Numbered from the stretch's first letter, positions 49,566-59,605 are shown. The stretch: DNA of 64,000 nt from Shimia gijangensis (GCF_900142085.1 NZ_FQZQ01000006.1:124001-188000), one strand, 5' to 3'. The notes: generated by a model not told the origin, from the sequence alone. Program-made: numbers and translations.

Positions 49566-49901
49566 ATGTCCCGATTTGCCCCCCTTCCCGCCCCGCCCTA
49601 TTACGCAGTGATATTCACGGCCCAACGCAGCGATGGGGATCATGGCTATGACGCCATGTCGGCACAAATGGTTGAGATGGCCGAACAACAACCCGGATAT
49701 ATTGGCGCGGAAAGCACTCGGGATTCCGCCGGGCTTGGCATCACTGTCAGCTATTGGAAAGACGAGGCAAGCCTGGTTGCCTGGAAAGATGTCGCTCAAC
49801 ATCTTTTGGCGCAAAAGCTTGGCAAGACACGGTGGTATGAGCATTACACATTGCGTGTAGCCAAAGTGGAACGCGCATATGACGGTCCCGAAGGGCGTTA
49901 G
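49566..49901 (+). CDS. antibiotic biosynthesis monooxygenase (ABM)-type small protein
   Basis: A 111-residue protein with a dimeric alpha-beta barrel pattern: PPYYAVIFTAQRS, MVEMAEQQPGYIGAESTRD, GITVSYWKDEASLVAWKDVAQHLLAQ, WYEHYTLRVAKVER. Related proteins of COG2329 are often annotated as heme-degrading or quinone monooxygenases, but the catalytic function is rarely shown. It has its own transcription start region after the ABC operon terminator and converges with the peroxidase gene. Confidence 0.75.
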   Translation: MSRFAPLPAPPYYAVIFTAQRSDGDHGYDAMSAQMVEMAEQQPGYIGAESTRDSAGLGITVSYWKDEASLVAWKDVAQHLLAQKLGKTRWYEHYTLRVAKVERAYDGPEGR

Positions 49902-49923
49902 GGTTCCAGAATTCCGCTGTGTC

Positions 49924-51084
49924 TCATGGGTCTAACAAATGCTCGTATCGCAAATCTGTTAGTGTTTTCAGAAAGGCTACCAATGCATCAACCTCTGCGT
50001 CATTGAGGTCTTTGCCTTTGATCAAATCCGACACCGCCAATGTCTTGGTCACCTCTGGTAAGCGCCACCGTTCCAGAGTTTCCGGATTGATCTGGCGAAG
50101 CGGCGCCAGACTGTTGTACTTGTTGTAAAACAAGATCACGGTGCGCAGTTCCTGAAACACGCCATTGTGCATATAAGGCCCTGTCACCGCGACATTGCGC
50201 AGCGTGGGCACTTTGAAACGCCCGGTTTCTGCGACGTGATCAACCCTTGGATTTTGAAACAACCCTTTGTCTACATGCCTGTTCCCTAAACCATTGATCG
50301 CCCGGACAGCATGGTTCATTGGCACTCCGATATTGTGGTATCGGTAGGTCGAAAAAGTCTCTTTTTCCTCTCCCGGCTTTTCCCGGAATTGGTGGCAAAT
50401 ACTGCAATTGGTCTTGTCTCGTGCAAAAAACAGAGACCGGCCCAGATTTTCTTCCTCGGTCAGGTCGATATCTCCTTTTAAATACCGGTCATACCTCGAG
50501 TCAAAAGGGGCAAAAATGCCTGTTCGCTCATAAGCTGCCAAAGCACGGGTCATGGCCGCAAAGGTGGCATCCGTGTCTTCCAGAGTATCTTTCGGGAACA
50601 GAGTTCGCAGGCTTTGAACGTAGTCAGGGCTCTCGAGCAAGCGCACCACCACGCTGGCCTTATCAGGTATCCCCATTTCAATTGGATTCAGCGGCGGTTC
50701 TCCGGCTTGAGCCTCCAGTGTTGTGGCCCGTCCATCAACAAAGAACCCGCCAAGATACTGCCCTTTGTCATTTCGATGAAATTCAGGTGCAAACCCGACA
50801 TATGTGAGCGTAGGCGCGCTGCGATCTCCCACGGATTCACCGTCGTCCCCTAGCGAGACCGCCTTGCCGGCCCCTATCTCTCTTGGGTCGCTGAAAGCAT
50901 AGTCCGGATCATGGCAGGTTGCGCAGGCCTGAGTTCGATTGGCCGACAGGTTTTCGTCAAAAAACAGCGCCTCGCCAAAGGCTTCCAGCGTGTCATGGCC
51001 TTCATCGGCCGCGACGTTTGTAGCACAGGCACAAAACACCATAAGCCAAGTTATTTTCAGGGTCACAACCAAACTCCGAGACAC
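49924..51084 (-). CDS. di-haem cytochrome c peroxidase/MauG family protein
   Basis: A 386-residue exported protein. The N-terminal hydrophobic segment ends around TNVAADEG. Two c-type haem motifs are present: CATCH near residue 58 and CSICH near residue 228, and the haem-ligand region MHNGVFQELRTVILFYN at the C-terminal end is typical of this family. Members reduce hydrogen peroxide with electrons from cytochrome c or, for MauG, oxidise a protein partner. No obvious partner gene is adjacent. A GTG start is used. Confidence 0.92.
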   Translation of the reverse strand: MSRSLVVTLKITWLMVFCACATNVAADEGHDTLEAFGEALFFDENLSANRTQACATCHDPDYAFSDPREIGAGKAVSLGDDGESVGDRSAPTLTYVGFAPEFHRNDKGQYLGGFFVDGRATTLEAQAGEPPLNPIEMGIPDKASVVVRLLESPDYVQSLRTLFPKDTLEDTDATFAAMTRALAAYERTGIFAPFDSRYDRYLKGDIDLTEEENLGRSLFFARDKTNCSICHQFREKPGEEKETFSTYRYHNIGVPMNHAVRAINGLGNRHVDKGLFQNPRVDHVAETGRFKVPTLRNVAVTGPYMHNGVFQELRTVILFYNKYNSLAPLRQINPETLERWRLPEVTKTLAVSDLIKGKDLNDAEVDALVAFLKTLTDLRYEHLLDP

Positions 51085-51158
51085 GTTGTGCGATGACCTA
51101 CGCCGTAACCCGGAAAAGTTCCTTAACCAAAGGCAAATCGGCTGTGGAAAGCCGTCGG

Positions 51159-51743
51159 TTAAATACCCAAGATCACGCGCACGTAGTTCTGGGTTTCCTT
51201 ATAGGGCGGCACGCCGCCGTATTTTCGAACAGCTTGCGGCCCCGCATTGTAAGCCGCCAAAGCGAGTCTCCAAGACCCGAATTTGCGATACTGCTTGGCC
51301 AGATAACGCGCACCACCATCCAGATTCTGGTAGGGGTCCAACGGATCGACATTCAGCCGACGTGCCGTTTCAGGCATAAGTTGCGCCAATCCCAGCGCGC
51401 CTTTGTGCGATTTGGCCGAGGCGTTCCAGCCGCTCTCTTGTTGAACCAGCTTGAGAAACAGATCGACCGGCACACCGTTGCGCATAGCTGCTTCACGCGC
51501 CATTGGAAGATAGGGGCCGTTGTATTTGCCCTTAAAACTACCATCACCCCATTTTGACGGGGTGTAGACCTTTTGCGGAGCGAGCCGTACCGAATTGTTG
51601 TATTGCTGTTTGGCTCTGGTATCCAAAACATTGGTTTTAGAACGAAAGCTGGCTTTGCTCGACTTCGATGATAGAAATTCAGCCGCCACAGGCGAAGCGG
51701 CCAAAACAGCCGTCGTCAATGCACCCAAAACGATACGTTTCAT
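51159..51743 (-). CDS. lytic transglycosylase, SLT-type
   Basis: A 194-residue exported protein. The signal peptide ends near SPVAA. The catalytic Glu lies in [20 protein letters not shown] and the SLT signature continues as [19 protein letters not shown] and [17 protein letters not shown], ending AYNAGPQAV. It would cleave peptidoglycan glycosidic bonds. It is divergent from ssb. Confidence 0.93.
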   Translation of the reverse strand: MKRIVLGALTTAVLAASPVAAEFLSSKSSKASFRSKTNVLDTRAKQQYNNSVRLAPQKVYTPSKWGDGSFKGKYNGPYLPMAREAAMRNGVPVDLFLKLVQQESGWNASAKSHKGALGLAQLMPETARRLNVDPLDPYQNLDGGARYLAKQYRKFGSWRLALAAYNAGPQAVRKYGGVPPYKETQNYVRVILGI

Positions 51744-51951
51744 TCGAAAAGCCCTGCCTCTTGGCGTTTGTTAAGCGCACTATAAACATATCTGTTAACA
51801 GATTTCCAGAATTCTGCGCCGTTACCCGCACACCAAAGCTGTTTTTCGCCGAGAACCTTCATGAAAAATCTTGTCAATTAGGCTAGCATTAACGTTGTTC
51901 AGATGGTCTATGCTGTGCCGGAGAAATTCAGATTCTAAAGGGAGCGGGCAT

Positions 51952-52476
51952 ATGGCCGGATCGGTGAACAAAGTCATTCTGGTGGGCAATCTTGGCCGGG
52001 ACCCCGAAGTCAGGACATTTCAGAACGGCGGCAAAGTGTGCAATCTGCGCATTGCCACGTCGGAAACCTGGAAAGACCGCAGCACCGGCGAACGCCGCGA
52101 GCGCACTGAATGGCACTCGGTTGCCGTTTTTCAGGAAGGTCTTGTGCGGGTCTGTGAACAATATCTTCGCAAGGGCTCCAAGGTCTATCTTGAAGGCAAA
52201 CTGCAAACCCGCAAATGGCAGGATCAGTCTGGAAATGACCGCTACAGCACCGAAGTGGTATTGCAGGGTTTTGACGGCACATTGGTAATGTTAGACGGCC
52301 GCAGCGGCGGTGCTGATGGCGGCGGTGGCTTTGGTGGCGGTCAAGGTGACGGCAACTATGGCGATCAGGGTGGCTATGGCGGTGGCGGCTATGACAGCGG
52401 CGCACAGGGTGGTGGCGGATCACAACAAGGTGGCGGCGCCCCATCGCGCGATCTTGACGATGAGATCCCGTTCTAA
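51952..52476 (+). CDS. ssb: single-stranded DNA-binding protein
   Basis: A 174-residue SSB from the ATG at 51952 (AAAGGGAGC upstream). The OB fold spans ~110 residues ([46 protein letters not shown]). A Gly-rich flexible linker follows, with the conserved acidic tip DLDDEIPF that recruits repair proteins. In many bacteria ssb is SOS-controlled; I do not find a GTTC-N7-GTTC box upstream. Confidence 0.97.
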   Translation: MAGSVNKVILVGNLGRDPEVRTFQNGGKVCNLRIATSETWKDRSTGERRERTEWHSVAVFQEGLVRVCEQYLRKGSKVYLEGKLQTRKWQDQSGNDRYSTEVVLQGFDGTLVMLDGRSGGADGGGGFGGGQGDGNYGDQGGYGGGGYDSGAQGGGGSQQGGGAPSRDLDDEIPF

Positions 52477-52488
52477 TCGGAGCTATCC

Positions 52489-53736
52489 ATGACAAGTTTT
52501 CCTGATTTTGACCGCGCCCTCGAGGCGCGGCTTGTCGCTTATTGCGCAATCGATAGCCAAAGTGATGAGACCTCACCATCTCAGCCCAGCACAGCAATCC
52601 AACTGGATATGCAACGCCATCTGGTGGCCGAACTGGAACGAATTGGTGCCTCGGAGATTGAGCTGACAGACTATGGCGTTGTGCTGGCCACAGTGCCTGC
52701 AACGGCTCAAAACGCACCCAGTATAGGGTTCTGCGCGCATGTGGACACCGCACCGCAATACAATGCCACCGGGGTAAAGCCACGGGTGCATCACGCCTGG
52801 GACGGCAACGATATCACATATCCGGACGTGCCAGACCTAGTGCTGAGCGGCTCATATTCTTCCTATCTCGCAGGCAAGGTTGGTGAAGACATCGTTACCG
52901 CCTCGGGCCTGACTTTGCTTGGGGCGGACGACAAATCCGGCGTGGCCGTAATCATGACCATGACCGAGCATCTTTTGTCTACACCCGGACTTAAGCACGG
53001 TAAAATCCGTCTGGCGTTTACCCCCGACGAGGAAATTGGACGCGGCGTCGCCCCCCGCCTGCCCGTTGATTTTGGTGTGGATTTTGCCTATACACTCGAC
53101 GGTTCGAGCTTTGGAAAAATTGAGTACGAAAGCTTTTCAGCAGACGGAGCATCGGTATCCATCAAGGGCGTCTCTGCGCATCCGGGATATGCCAAAGACA
53201 AACTGGTCAATGCGCTGCATGTGGCGGCCCGCATCGTCTCGCTTTTGGACGTTGCCGGAGAAACCCCGGAAACCACCAGTGATCGAGAGGGGTTTATCCA
53301 CTGTTATGGTATCCAAGGCGGATCATCCGAAGCCGACGTCCGGTTTATCCTTCGAGATTTCGAACTTGATGGTCTAAGTGCTCGTCGTGACAAGTTGCAA
53401 AAGGCTTGCACCACTGCAATGGAAGATTTCCCCGGAGCAGACGTTGTTTGCGAGTTTGCAAAACAATACCGAAACATGCGCTATTGGCTGGAAAACGATA
53501 TGACGCCAGTTGAGCTCGCTCATGCGGCTTGCAAAGAAGAAGGTGTTGCCTCTTTGACAGGCCTCATTCGCGGTGGCACCGACGGGTCACGGTTGACAGA
53601 ACTGGGTATCCCCTGCCCCAATCTGTTTACCGGCATGCAGGAAATTCACGGGCCTTTAGAGTGGATCAGCGTTCAGGACATGGCCGTTGCAACCCGGGTC
53701 TGCCTGCGCCTTGTTCATCGGGCAGCGGTGAGCTGA
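52489..53736 (+). CDS. pepT: peptidase T (tripeptide aminopeptidase)
   Basis: PepT is a zinc M20 peptidase removing N-terminal residues from tripeptides. It has 415 residues. Metal ligands are in GFCAHVDTAPQ (His, Asp), LLGADDKSGVA (Asp), FTPDEEIGRG (Glu-Glu) and FTGMQEIHGPLEW (His). The IRGGTDGSRLT motif is typical. GGAGC lies before the ATG; it starts 12 bases after the ssb stop, so ssb and pepT may share a transcript. Confidence 0.95.
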   Translation: MTSFPDFDRALEARLVAYCAIDSQSDETSPSQPSTAIQLDMQRHLVAELERIGASEIELTDYGVVLATVPATAQNAPSIGFCAHVDTAPQYNATGVKPRVHHAWDGNDITYPDVPDLVLSGSYSSYLAGKVGEDIVTASGLTLLGADDKSGVAVIMTMTEHLLSTPGLKHGKIRLAFTPDEEIGRGVAPRLPVDFGVDFAYTLDGSSFGKIEYESFSADGASVSIKGVSAHPGYAKDKLVNALHVAARIVSLLDVAGETPETTSDREGFIHCYGIQGGSSEADVRFILRDFELDGLSARRDKLQKACTTAMEDFPGADVVCEFAKQYRNMRYWLENDMTPVELAHAACKEEGVASLTGLIRGGTDGSRLTELGIPCPNLFTGMQEIHGPLEWISVQDMAVATRVCLRLVHRAAVS

Positions 53737-53760
53737 CTCCACGACATTGAAACAAAGCAA

Positions 53761-53793
53761 AAACGCCGGAGGAATCGGGCCCCCGGCGTTTTT
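53761..53793. terminator. bidirectional intrinsic terminator between pepT and trpB
   Basis: AAACGCCGG pairs with CCGGCGTTT; A-run on the left and T-run on the right, so it can act in both directions for the convergent pepT and trpB genes. A further short inverted repeat (CCCCC...GGGGG) at about 53830-53845 follows. Confidence 0.75.
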
Positions 53794-53867
53794 CTTGGTC
53801 GCCCGTCCGCTTCAGCGGACTCGCGCCAAGCCCCCCTCGATGGGGGTAAGGCGCGCGCCATAAGGCT

Positions 53868-55073
53868 TTAGCTTTCGCCAAACCCATAGGTTTCGGTGAC
53901 ATAATCGATGTCTTTGTCGCCGCGTCCTGACAAGTTCAACAAGATCGACTTACCCGGGTTATTCCCGGCTTCACGCATCGCAAAAGCCACCGCATGCGCA
54001 CTTTCCAGTGCCGGAATGATGCCTTCGTGACGTGACAAGGCATAGAACGCGTTCAAAGCCTCCTTGTCGTCGGCAGCCGTGTAGTTGGCCCGACCAGTGC
54101 GATAAAGATGCGCGTGCTCCGGTCCAACGCCGGGGTAATCCAAGCCCGAGGCAACAGTATGAACCGGTGCAGGCTCACCGTTTTCGTCTTTCAACAGCAT
54201 GGTGCGGAATCCGTGGATATCACCGTCTTCACCATAGGTGATGGTTGCTGCATGATCACCAAGCTTCGATGATGTGCCCAAAGGCTCAACCCCATAAAGC
54301 GAGACATCTTCATCATCAATAAACCCGGCAAACAGACCCATTGCGTTTGATCCACCGCCAACACAGGCCGCCACGATATCGGGTAGGTTGCCGGTCATAT
54401 CCAGAAACTGCTCGCGCGCCTCAATGCCCACGATGTGTTGGAAATCGCGCACCATCATCGGAAAGGGATGCGGCCCGACAACAGATCCAATCGCAAACAG
54501 TGCCGTATCTGCCTGAGGCACATAGGCCTGAAATGCCGAATCCACCGCTTCTTTCAATGAGCGTCCACCAAAGCCGACGGGCACAACTTCTGCCCCCAAC
54601 AGCTTCATGCGTGTGACATTCGGAGCTTCCTTGGCGATGTCAATTTCGCCCATGTGAATTTCGCATTCCATGCCAAAGTATGCCGCCGCCGTCGCCAATG
54701 CCACACCGTGTTGCCCGGCGCCGGTCTCAGCCATCAGCTTGGTTTTGCCCATATGTTTGGCTAGCAACGCTTCAGCCATACAGTGGTTGAGCTTGTGCGC
54801 ACCAGTGTGGTTCAAATCTTCACGCTTAGCGTAAATCTGCGCCCCACCACTCATTTCACTCAGGTTTTTCAGGTAGGAAATCGGTGTAGGACGTCCCTGA
54901 AAATGCTTCCGGATATAACGTAAGTCGCGAATATACTCGGCCGAATTCGAAATCTTGTCATAGCTTTCGGCAATCGCCTTGAAATGCGGCTCCAGTACCG
55001 GAGGCAACATCGCCCCACCGTATTCGCCGAAAAACCCTTCGCGGGTTGGTGTGGACTTCAGATATGATGTCAT
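53868..55073 (-). CDS. trpB: tryptophan synthase beta chain (TrpB), stand-alone and somewhat divergent
   Basis: TrpB condenses indole and serine to tryptophan using PLP. The 401 residues match TrpB1. The PLP Lys94 is in [17 protein letters not shown], catalytic Glu116 in [11 protein letters not shown], the phosphate loop in [10 protein letters not shown]. At residues 95-101 it reads LNHCMAE where typical enzymes have INNxLGQ. Neither trpA nor trpF is adjacent; the neighbours are pepT and aroB. GGAGG lies upstream of the ATG. It may be the main TrpB or a second paralogue. Confidence 0.88.
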   Translation of the reverse strand: MTSYLKSTPTREGFFGEYGGAMLPPVLEPHFKAIAESYDKISNSAEYIRDLRYIRKHFQGRPTPISYLKNLSEMSGGAQIYAKREDLNHTGAHKLNHCMAEALLAKHMGKTKLMAETGAGQHGVALATAAAYFGMECEIHMGEIDIAKEAPNVTRMKLLGAEVVPVGFGGRSLKEAVDSAFQAYVPQADTALFAIGSVVGPHPFPMMVRDFQHIVGIEAREQFLDMTGNLPDIVAACVGGGSNAMGLFAGFIDDEDVSLYGVEPLGTSSKLGDHAATITYGEDGDIHGFRTMLLKDENGEPAPVHTVASGLDYPGVGPEHAHLYRTGRANYTAADDKEALNAFYALSRHEGIIPALESAHAVAFAMREAGNNPGKSILLNLSGRGDKDIDYVTETYGFGES

Positions 55074-55218
55074 TGTTGATTTCCTCCAAAACAGTCAGCA
55101 TCCACTTTGCCGTTTTTGTGACTGTCGTAAAGGAACGATTTGACGCGGGAAATGGCAGGAACTGATCGGGATAGCACGAACCGCGCCAAGGCGCCGATGA
55201 TGAAAGGCGATGAGCGGC

Positions 55219-56331
55219 CTACCTGCGGGCCAATTCGTCTTGCAGCAGATCCCGCACAACATTTCGCGGCACATCTGAGGTAACAAATGCCTCTCCAATA
55301 CCCCGTGCCAAAATAAAGCGCAGCTGGCCGTCGATCACCTTTTTGTCCTGCGCCATCAGCTCCAAAAGCCCGTCTGCATCCGGAATATCGCCTTCAATGT
55401 GAGACAAGTCCACTTTCATGCCCATTTCGGCCAGATGTTGCCGAACTCGGCTGGGATCTTCCTGCGAACACAGGCCCAGACGATGGCTGAGTTCAAAAGC
55501 CAGCGCACACCCAATCGCAACGCCTTCGCCATGCAAAAGACGGCTGCCATAACCCGTCGCAGCCTCAAGAGCGTGACAAAACGTATGGCCCAGGTTCAAC
55601 AGTGCGCGATCACCCTGTTCTGTCTCATCTCGGGCGACAATCTCGGCTTTCATTTCGCAGGATCGTCTTACGGCTGCAATACGTGCGCTTTCGTCTCCCG
55701 AAGCCAGCGCAGGGCCCTGACCCTCCAGCCATTCAAAGAAGTTAGAATCGCCAAGCAATCCGTATTTCACGACTTCGCCGTAACCCGCTAGAAAATCACG
55801 CGGCGTCAGCGTGCCCAGTACATCAATATCGGCCAGCACCAAGTTTGGTTGATGAAAGGCCCCAATCAGATTTTTGCCTTGTGGTGCATTGATTCCGGTC
55901 TTGCCCCCCACCGAACTGTCAACTTGTGCCAGCAAGGACGTCGGAATTTGAACAAAACCCACGCCGCGCCGTAGCACCGCGGCGGCAAAACCCGTCAAAT
56001 CGCCAATCACCCCACCGCCAAAGGCCACCACCAGATCACGGCGTTCAACTTTTTGCTCGAGCAACCACTCAACAGTACGGGTAAAGTGCGGCCAGCTTTT
56101 GGTGCTTTCGCCTGCCGGCAGCACCAAGGCCTCCATGGTGATCCCGGCCTCGGCCAATCCGCTGCGCAGCGTTTCCAGATGAATGGCCGCCACATTTTCG
56201 TCCGTCACAACCCGCACTTGCGGACGAGCCAATATCGGAGCGATCAACGCGCCCGCACGCGCCAGCAATCCGGGGCCAATGTGGATATCATAGGCGCGCT
56301 CGCCCAACCCAACATGAACGGTTTCGTTCAT
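55219..56331 (-). CDS. aroB: 3-dehydroquinate synthase
   Basis: AroB makes 3-dehydroquinate from DAHP in the shikimate pathway. The 370 residues are typical. NAD-binding and metal motifs are FGGGVIGDLTGFAAA, PTSLLAQVDSSVGGKTGIN, GEVVKYGLL, ALLNLGHTFCHALE (metal His) and LLHGEGVAIG. The ATG overlaps the aroK stop by four bases (ATGA), so the two enzymes are co-translated. Confidence 0.97.
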   Translation of the reverse strand: MNETVHVGLGERAYDIHIGPGLLARAGALIAPILARPQVRVVTDENVAAIHLETLRSGLAEAGITMEALVLPAGESTKSWPHFTRTVEWLLEQKVERRDLVVAFGGGVIGDLTGFAAAVLRRGVGFVQIPTSLLAQVDSSVGGKTGINAPQGKNLIGAFHQPNLVLADIDVLGTLTPRDFLAGYGEVVKYGLLGDSNFFEWLEGQGPALASGDESARIAAVRRSCEMKAEIVARDETEQGDRALLNLGHTFCHALEAATGYGSRLLHGEGVAIGCALAFELSHRLGLCSQEDPSRVRQHLAEMGMKVDLSHIEGDIPDADGLLELMAQDKKVIDGQLRFILARGIGEAFVTSDVPRNVVRDLLQDELARR

Positions 56332-56876
56332 ACCACTTCCTCCAGAACGTCGGGGCGCGTTCGAAGCACATCAATCACCCGCCCCGCCATATCGTCGATT
56401 GAAAACTGTGCGTCCGCTTTGACGGACAGGTCAGACCGGCGATAAATCGGTACCCGTGCTTCATAGATCTCTGTCAATGTTGCCAGTGGGTTGGCGGTGC
56501 GCAGCAATGGGCGGGTGTCCTTGTGTTTCACCCGGCTCCACAACAGGTCGAGATCTGCATCCAACCACACGGCGACACCTTTGTCTGAGATAACCTCACG
56601 ATTACCTTCGGCAAGGTAAGCCCCTCCACCGGTTGACAAAATCCCTCGTTCTTCATCCAAAAGACGCTCAATCACCTGAGCCTCTTTGCGTCGGAAAAAC
56701 GACTCGCCGTCTCGTTCAAAAATTTCTGAGATACTCATGTTTGCGGCTTTGACGATCTCGGCATCAGAATCCAAAAACGGCACTCCCAGGCGGGCCGCAA
56801 GCGCGCGACCAACGGCTGTTTTGCCAGCCCCCATCATCCCCACAAGAACCACTGTTTTCTTAAGCTTCACAGCCAT
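56328..56876 (-). CDS. aroK: shikimate kinase
   Basis: AroK phosphorylates shikimate. From the ATG at 56876 it has 182 residues; the open frame continues ~320 bases upstream but this is not family sequence. The P-loop is VGMMGAGKTAVGRAL near residue 14, FLDSDAEIVK has the substrate Asp, FRRKEAQVIERLL the substrate Arg, and LSTGGGAYL the GGG loop. It pairs with aroB. Confidence 0.95.
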   Translation of the reverse strand: MAVKLKKTVVLVGMMGAGKTAVGRALAARLGVPFLDSDAEIVKAANMSISEIFERDGESFFRRKEAQVIERLLDEERGILSTGGGAYLAEGNREVISDKGVAVWLDADLDLLWSRVKHKDTRPLLRTANPLATLTEIYEARVPIYRRSDLSVKADAQFSIDDMAGRVIDVLRTRPDVLEEVV

Positions 56877-57008
56877 TTCACCAATCAAAGTTGCGCGGCA
56901 ATCGGCCAAGCCTTGCCCAAAATTCACCTTTTGGCATTGAATGACGTGATCTTGTGCAAAAGGCCAGTTATAAGTTGAAAAAAACACGAGCAGTTTCAGG
57001 GGAAAAGC

Positions 57009-57167
57009 ATGGGCAAATTGATCGGCCTTATAGTCATTTTGATTGTACTGGCAGGGCTTGGCCTTGTGGCATTCGCCTATGTTGGGCCGATTCTTGGGTT
57101 TGATTTTTCCGCCCCACAAACGGAAATTCGCGTGCCAGTCACGCTGAACCCTTCTGATGGTAGCTAA
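57009..57167 (+). CDS. 52-residue membrane-anchored protein, first gene of the xerD cluster
   Basis: AGGGGAAAAGC precedes the ATG. The first ~30 residues are a strong membrane span (KLIGLIVILIVLAGLGLVAF), followed by a short Pro-rich periplasmic-type tail (GPILGFDFSAPQTEIRVPV). Its last four codons overlap the start of the 503-codon gene, a sign of translational coupling. It is divergent from aroK. I recognise no function. Confidence 0.65.
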   Translation: MGKLIGLIVILIVLAGLGLVAFAYVGPILGFDFSAPQTEIRVPVTLNPSDGS

Positions 57168-58668
57168 AACTGTAACACTGTCGGCCTTGTTGGCCATGGG
57201 CGCGACCTATGCGGCGGCTGAAACGCATCCGCTGTCCGCCATTGAATGGCTCAACCAGACCCCCACTGTCACTCTAGATATGGGCCTACCCGAGGCGCCG
57301 GTTTCAGCAGGTGCTCTTAAGCCTGCTATTTCGGTTGATACGCTGGGTGTACTGGGGCGCGACGCGGTTGGTCTTTTGCCGCCAAAAGTGACCGGCTTGC
57401 CGGATTCCTTGTGGCAACACAGTCAGGCGGGCGTTCTGGCAACTTTGGTCACGGATCAGCACCCGACGTTATTACCTGCAATGCAGGCACTGCTTTACAC
57501 AGTATTGCTGGCCGAAGCGAACGCACCATGGGATGCGGGCACACAAGACGCGTTATTGCTGGCCCGGATCGACAAGCTGGTCGACATGGGTGCGTTAGAG
57601 CAAGCCACCGCTTTGGTTGAACGCGCAGGTGCAACCACTCCAGAGCTGTTCAAGCGCTGGTTTGATGTCACCTTGTTGATGGGCTTTGAGGACGCCGCCT
57701 GTCGCGCTTTGGTCGCCAATCCGCGTCTGGCGCCAGACTATGCATCACGCGTCTTTTGCACGGCCCGCACCGGGGATTGGAACAGCGCCGCTTTGATGTT
57801 GGAAACAGCCAATGCCCTGGACCTGATCACCGACGAAGAAGACGCCCTTTTGGTCCGGTTTTTGGATCCCGATCTGTTTGAAGACCAACCCATTCTGACG
57901 GCGCAATCCGATCCCAGCCCGCTTATCTATCGACTTTATGAAGCAATAGGAGAGCCACAGCCCACGCGCAGCTTGCCCCGCCCCTTTGCCCATGCAGATT
58001 TGCGCACGACGGTCGGCTGGAAACCCCGGCTTGAGGCTGCGGAACGTTTGGCGCGCACCGGGGCTTTGCCGGAAAACCGGCTGCTGGGAATTTACTCTGA
58101 GGGCAAACCATCCGCATCCGGTATGATTTGGGATCGGGTCGACGCCGTTCAAGTCTTTGATCGGGCCTTGGAATCCAGAGATGTTGACGCGATTTCTGAC
58201 ACGCTCCCGTCTGCGTGGTCAGCTATGCAAAGTAAACATCTGGAGGTACCTTTTGCCCGTCTTTACGGACATCGGCTGTTGGCCATGCCACTTAAGGGTG
58301 TGACCGCTCGTCTGGCACGAGACATTGGATTGTTGTCCCCGGCCTATGAGCAGGCAGCCCTTGCCGGGCCAAGGGATTTCCTGGCCGGTTTGGCGCAGGG
58401 CAATCCTCCACAGACGCCACTAAACCCGTTGCATCGCTCGATTGCTGATGGGTTCCACGAAGCACGCGTGCCGCAACATATCTCGGCCAAGCTGGCACGC
58501 GGCCAATTGGGTGAAGTGATCCTGAACGCCATGTCGCTGATGGAAGATGGGGCTTATGGTGATCTTGCTGCACTGACGGATGCGATCGCGATTTTCCGTG
58601 CAGTCGGATTAGAAGACACCGCCCGCCGGGTTGCTTTGCAGGCAACGCTGATCGATACGCGGGGATAA
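57157..58668 (+). CDS. exported helical-repeat protein of unknown function
   Basis: A 503-residue protein with a signal peptide ending near ATYAAA-E (residue 21). The mature part is almost wholly alpha-helical with repeated Ala/Leu-rich helix pairs (LARIDKLVDMGALEQATALVE and similar), suggesting TPR-like or solenoid structure in the periplasm. Two Cys (AACRAL, VFCTAR) could form a disulfide. It overlaps the 52-codon gene and lies 4 bases before the xerD-like gene. The family appears confined to Rhodobacterales as far as I can recall. Confidence 0.7.
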   Translation: MVAKTVTLSALLAMGATYAAAETHPLSAIEWLNQTPTVTLDMGLPEAPVSAGALKPAISVDTLGVLGRDAVGLLPPKVTGLPDSLWQHSQAGVLATLVTDQHPTLLPAMQALLYTVLLAEANAPWDAGTQDALLLARIDKLVDMGALEQATALVERAGATTPELFKRWFDVTLLMGFEDAACRALVANPRLAPDYASRVFCTARTGDWNSAALMLETANALDLITDEEDALLVRFLDPDLFEDQPILTAQSDPSPLIYRLYEAIGEPQPTRSLPRPFAHADLRTTVGWKPRLEAAERLARTGALPENRLLGIYSEGKPSASGMIWDRVDAVQVFDRALESRDVDAISDTLPSAWSAMQSKHLEVPFARLYGHRLLAMPLKGVTARLARDIGLLSPAYEQAALAGPRDFLAGLAQGNPPQTPLNPLHRSIADGFHEARVPQHISAKLARGQLGEVILNAMSLMEDGAYGDLAALTDAIAIFRAVGLEDTARRVALQATLIDTRG

Positions 58669-58672
58669 ATAC

Positions 58673-59605
58673 ATGCATGATTTCAGATGGATATCAGCCT
58701 TTCTTGACGCCAATGCCGCTGAAATGGGAGCTGCTGCCAATACTCAGGAAGCCTATGGTCGTGATCTCAAAGATTTTACCGAGTGGTGTGCTGCGAATGC
58801 CAAGTCCTTTGACCGGGTCGAACGTGTGGATATCGAAGCCTATATGATTCATTGCGAGGCTCAGGGACTGGCCACATCAACCCGTGCGCGCCGATTGTCT
58901 TCTGTGAAACAGCTTTACCGCTTTGCCTTTGAAGAGGGCTGGCGCGACACAAACCCCGCGATCCAAATTCGCGGCCCCGGCAAATCCAAGCGCCTGCCCA
59001 AGATCCTGGAAGTTATCGAGGTTGACCGCCTGTTGGACGCCGCACGACATTCGGGCCGGAATGCGCATGACCGGCTGCGTAACACCTGCCTGATGGAGTT
59101 GCTCTATGCCACCGGCATGCGGGTGACCGAACTGGTATCCCTGCCCGTTTCGTCCGCCCGTGGTGATCCGCGGATGCTGTTGATCCGCGGCAAAGGCGAA
59201 AAAGAACGTATGGTGCCGTTATCACCACCTGCCCGCATCGCATTGGCAGAGTGGTTGCAAGAGAGGGATACCAGAGACGAATCGGCGGCAGAAAAAGGCT
59301 ACAAACCGTCTGGCTTTTTGTTCCCGTCTCGCAGCAAGGCCGGGCATCTGACCCGTCACCGATTTTATCTGCTAATTAAGGAACTGGCCGTTTATGGCGG
59401 TGTCTCACCGGAAAAGGTAACGCCACACACATTGCGTCACGCTTTTGCCACCCACCTGTTGGCCAATGGTGCCGACTTACGGTCTATCCAGACCCTTTTG
59501 GGTCATGCGGACGTCGCGACCACCGAGATTTACACCCATGTTCTGGACGAGCGCTTGCGCGAATTGGTTCACGAGCATCACCCGCTGGCCAAATCACGCA
59601 AATAA
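58673..59605 (+). CDS. xerD: tyrosine recombinase XerD-like
   Basis: A 310-residue XerC/XerD recombinase that resolves chromosome dimers at dif with FtsK. The N-terminal SAM-like domain covers residues 1-100. The catalytic set is complete: Arg150 (ATGMRVTEL), Lys174, His252 and Arg255 (PHTLRHAFATHLL), His278 (LLGHADV) and Tyr287 (EIYTHV). Its length and setting fit a chromosomal XerD and not a phage integrase. CGGGGAT precedes the ATG. Confidence 0.92.
   Translation: MHDFRWISAFLDANAAEMGAAANTQEAYGRDLKDFTEWCAANAKSFDRVERVDIEAYMIHCEAQGLATSTRARRLSSVKQLYRFAFEEGWRDTNPAIQIRGPGKSKRLPKILEVIEVDRLLDAARHSGRNAHDRLRNTCLMELLYATGMRVTELVSLPVSSARGDPRMLLIRGKGEKERMVPLSPPARIALAEWLQERDTRDESAAEKGYKPSGFLFPSRSKAGHLTRHRFYLLIKELAVYGGVSPEKVTPHTLRHAFATHLLANGADLRSIQTLLGHADVATTEIYTHVLDERLRELVHEHHPLAKSRK

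Noticed and set aside
51744-51951. Possible SOS box upstream of ssb.
   Set aside because: GTTC and GAAC occur once each but no pair has the N7 spacing.
58673-59605. Phage or island integrase.
   Set aside because: Length, full XerD motif set and the core-gene setting fit the chromosomal dimer resolvase; no attachment repeats or tRNA are near.
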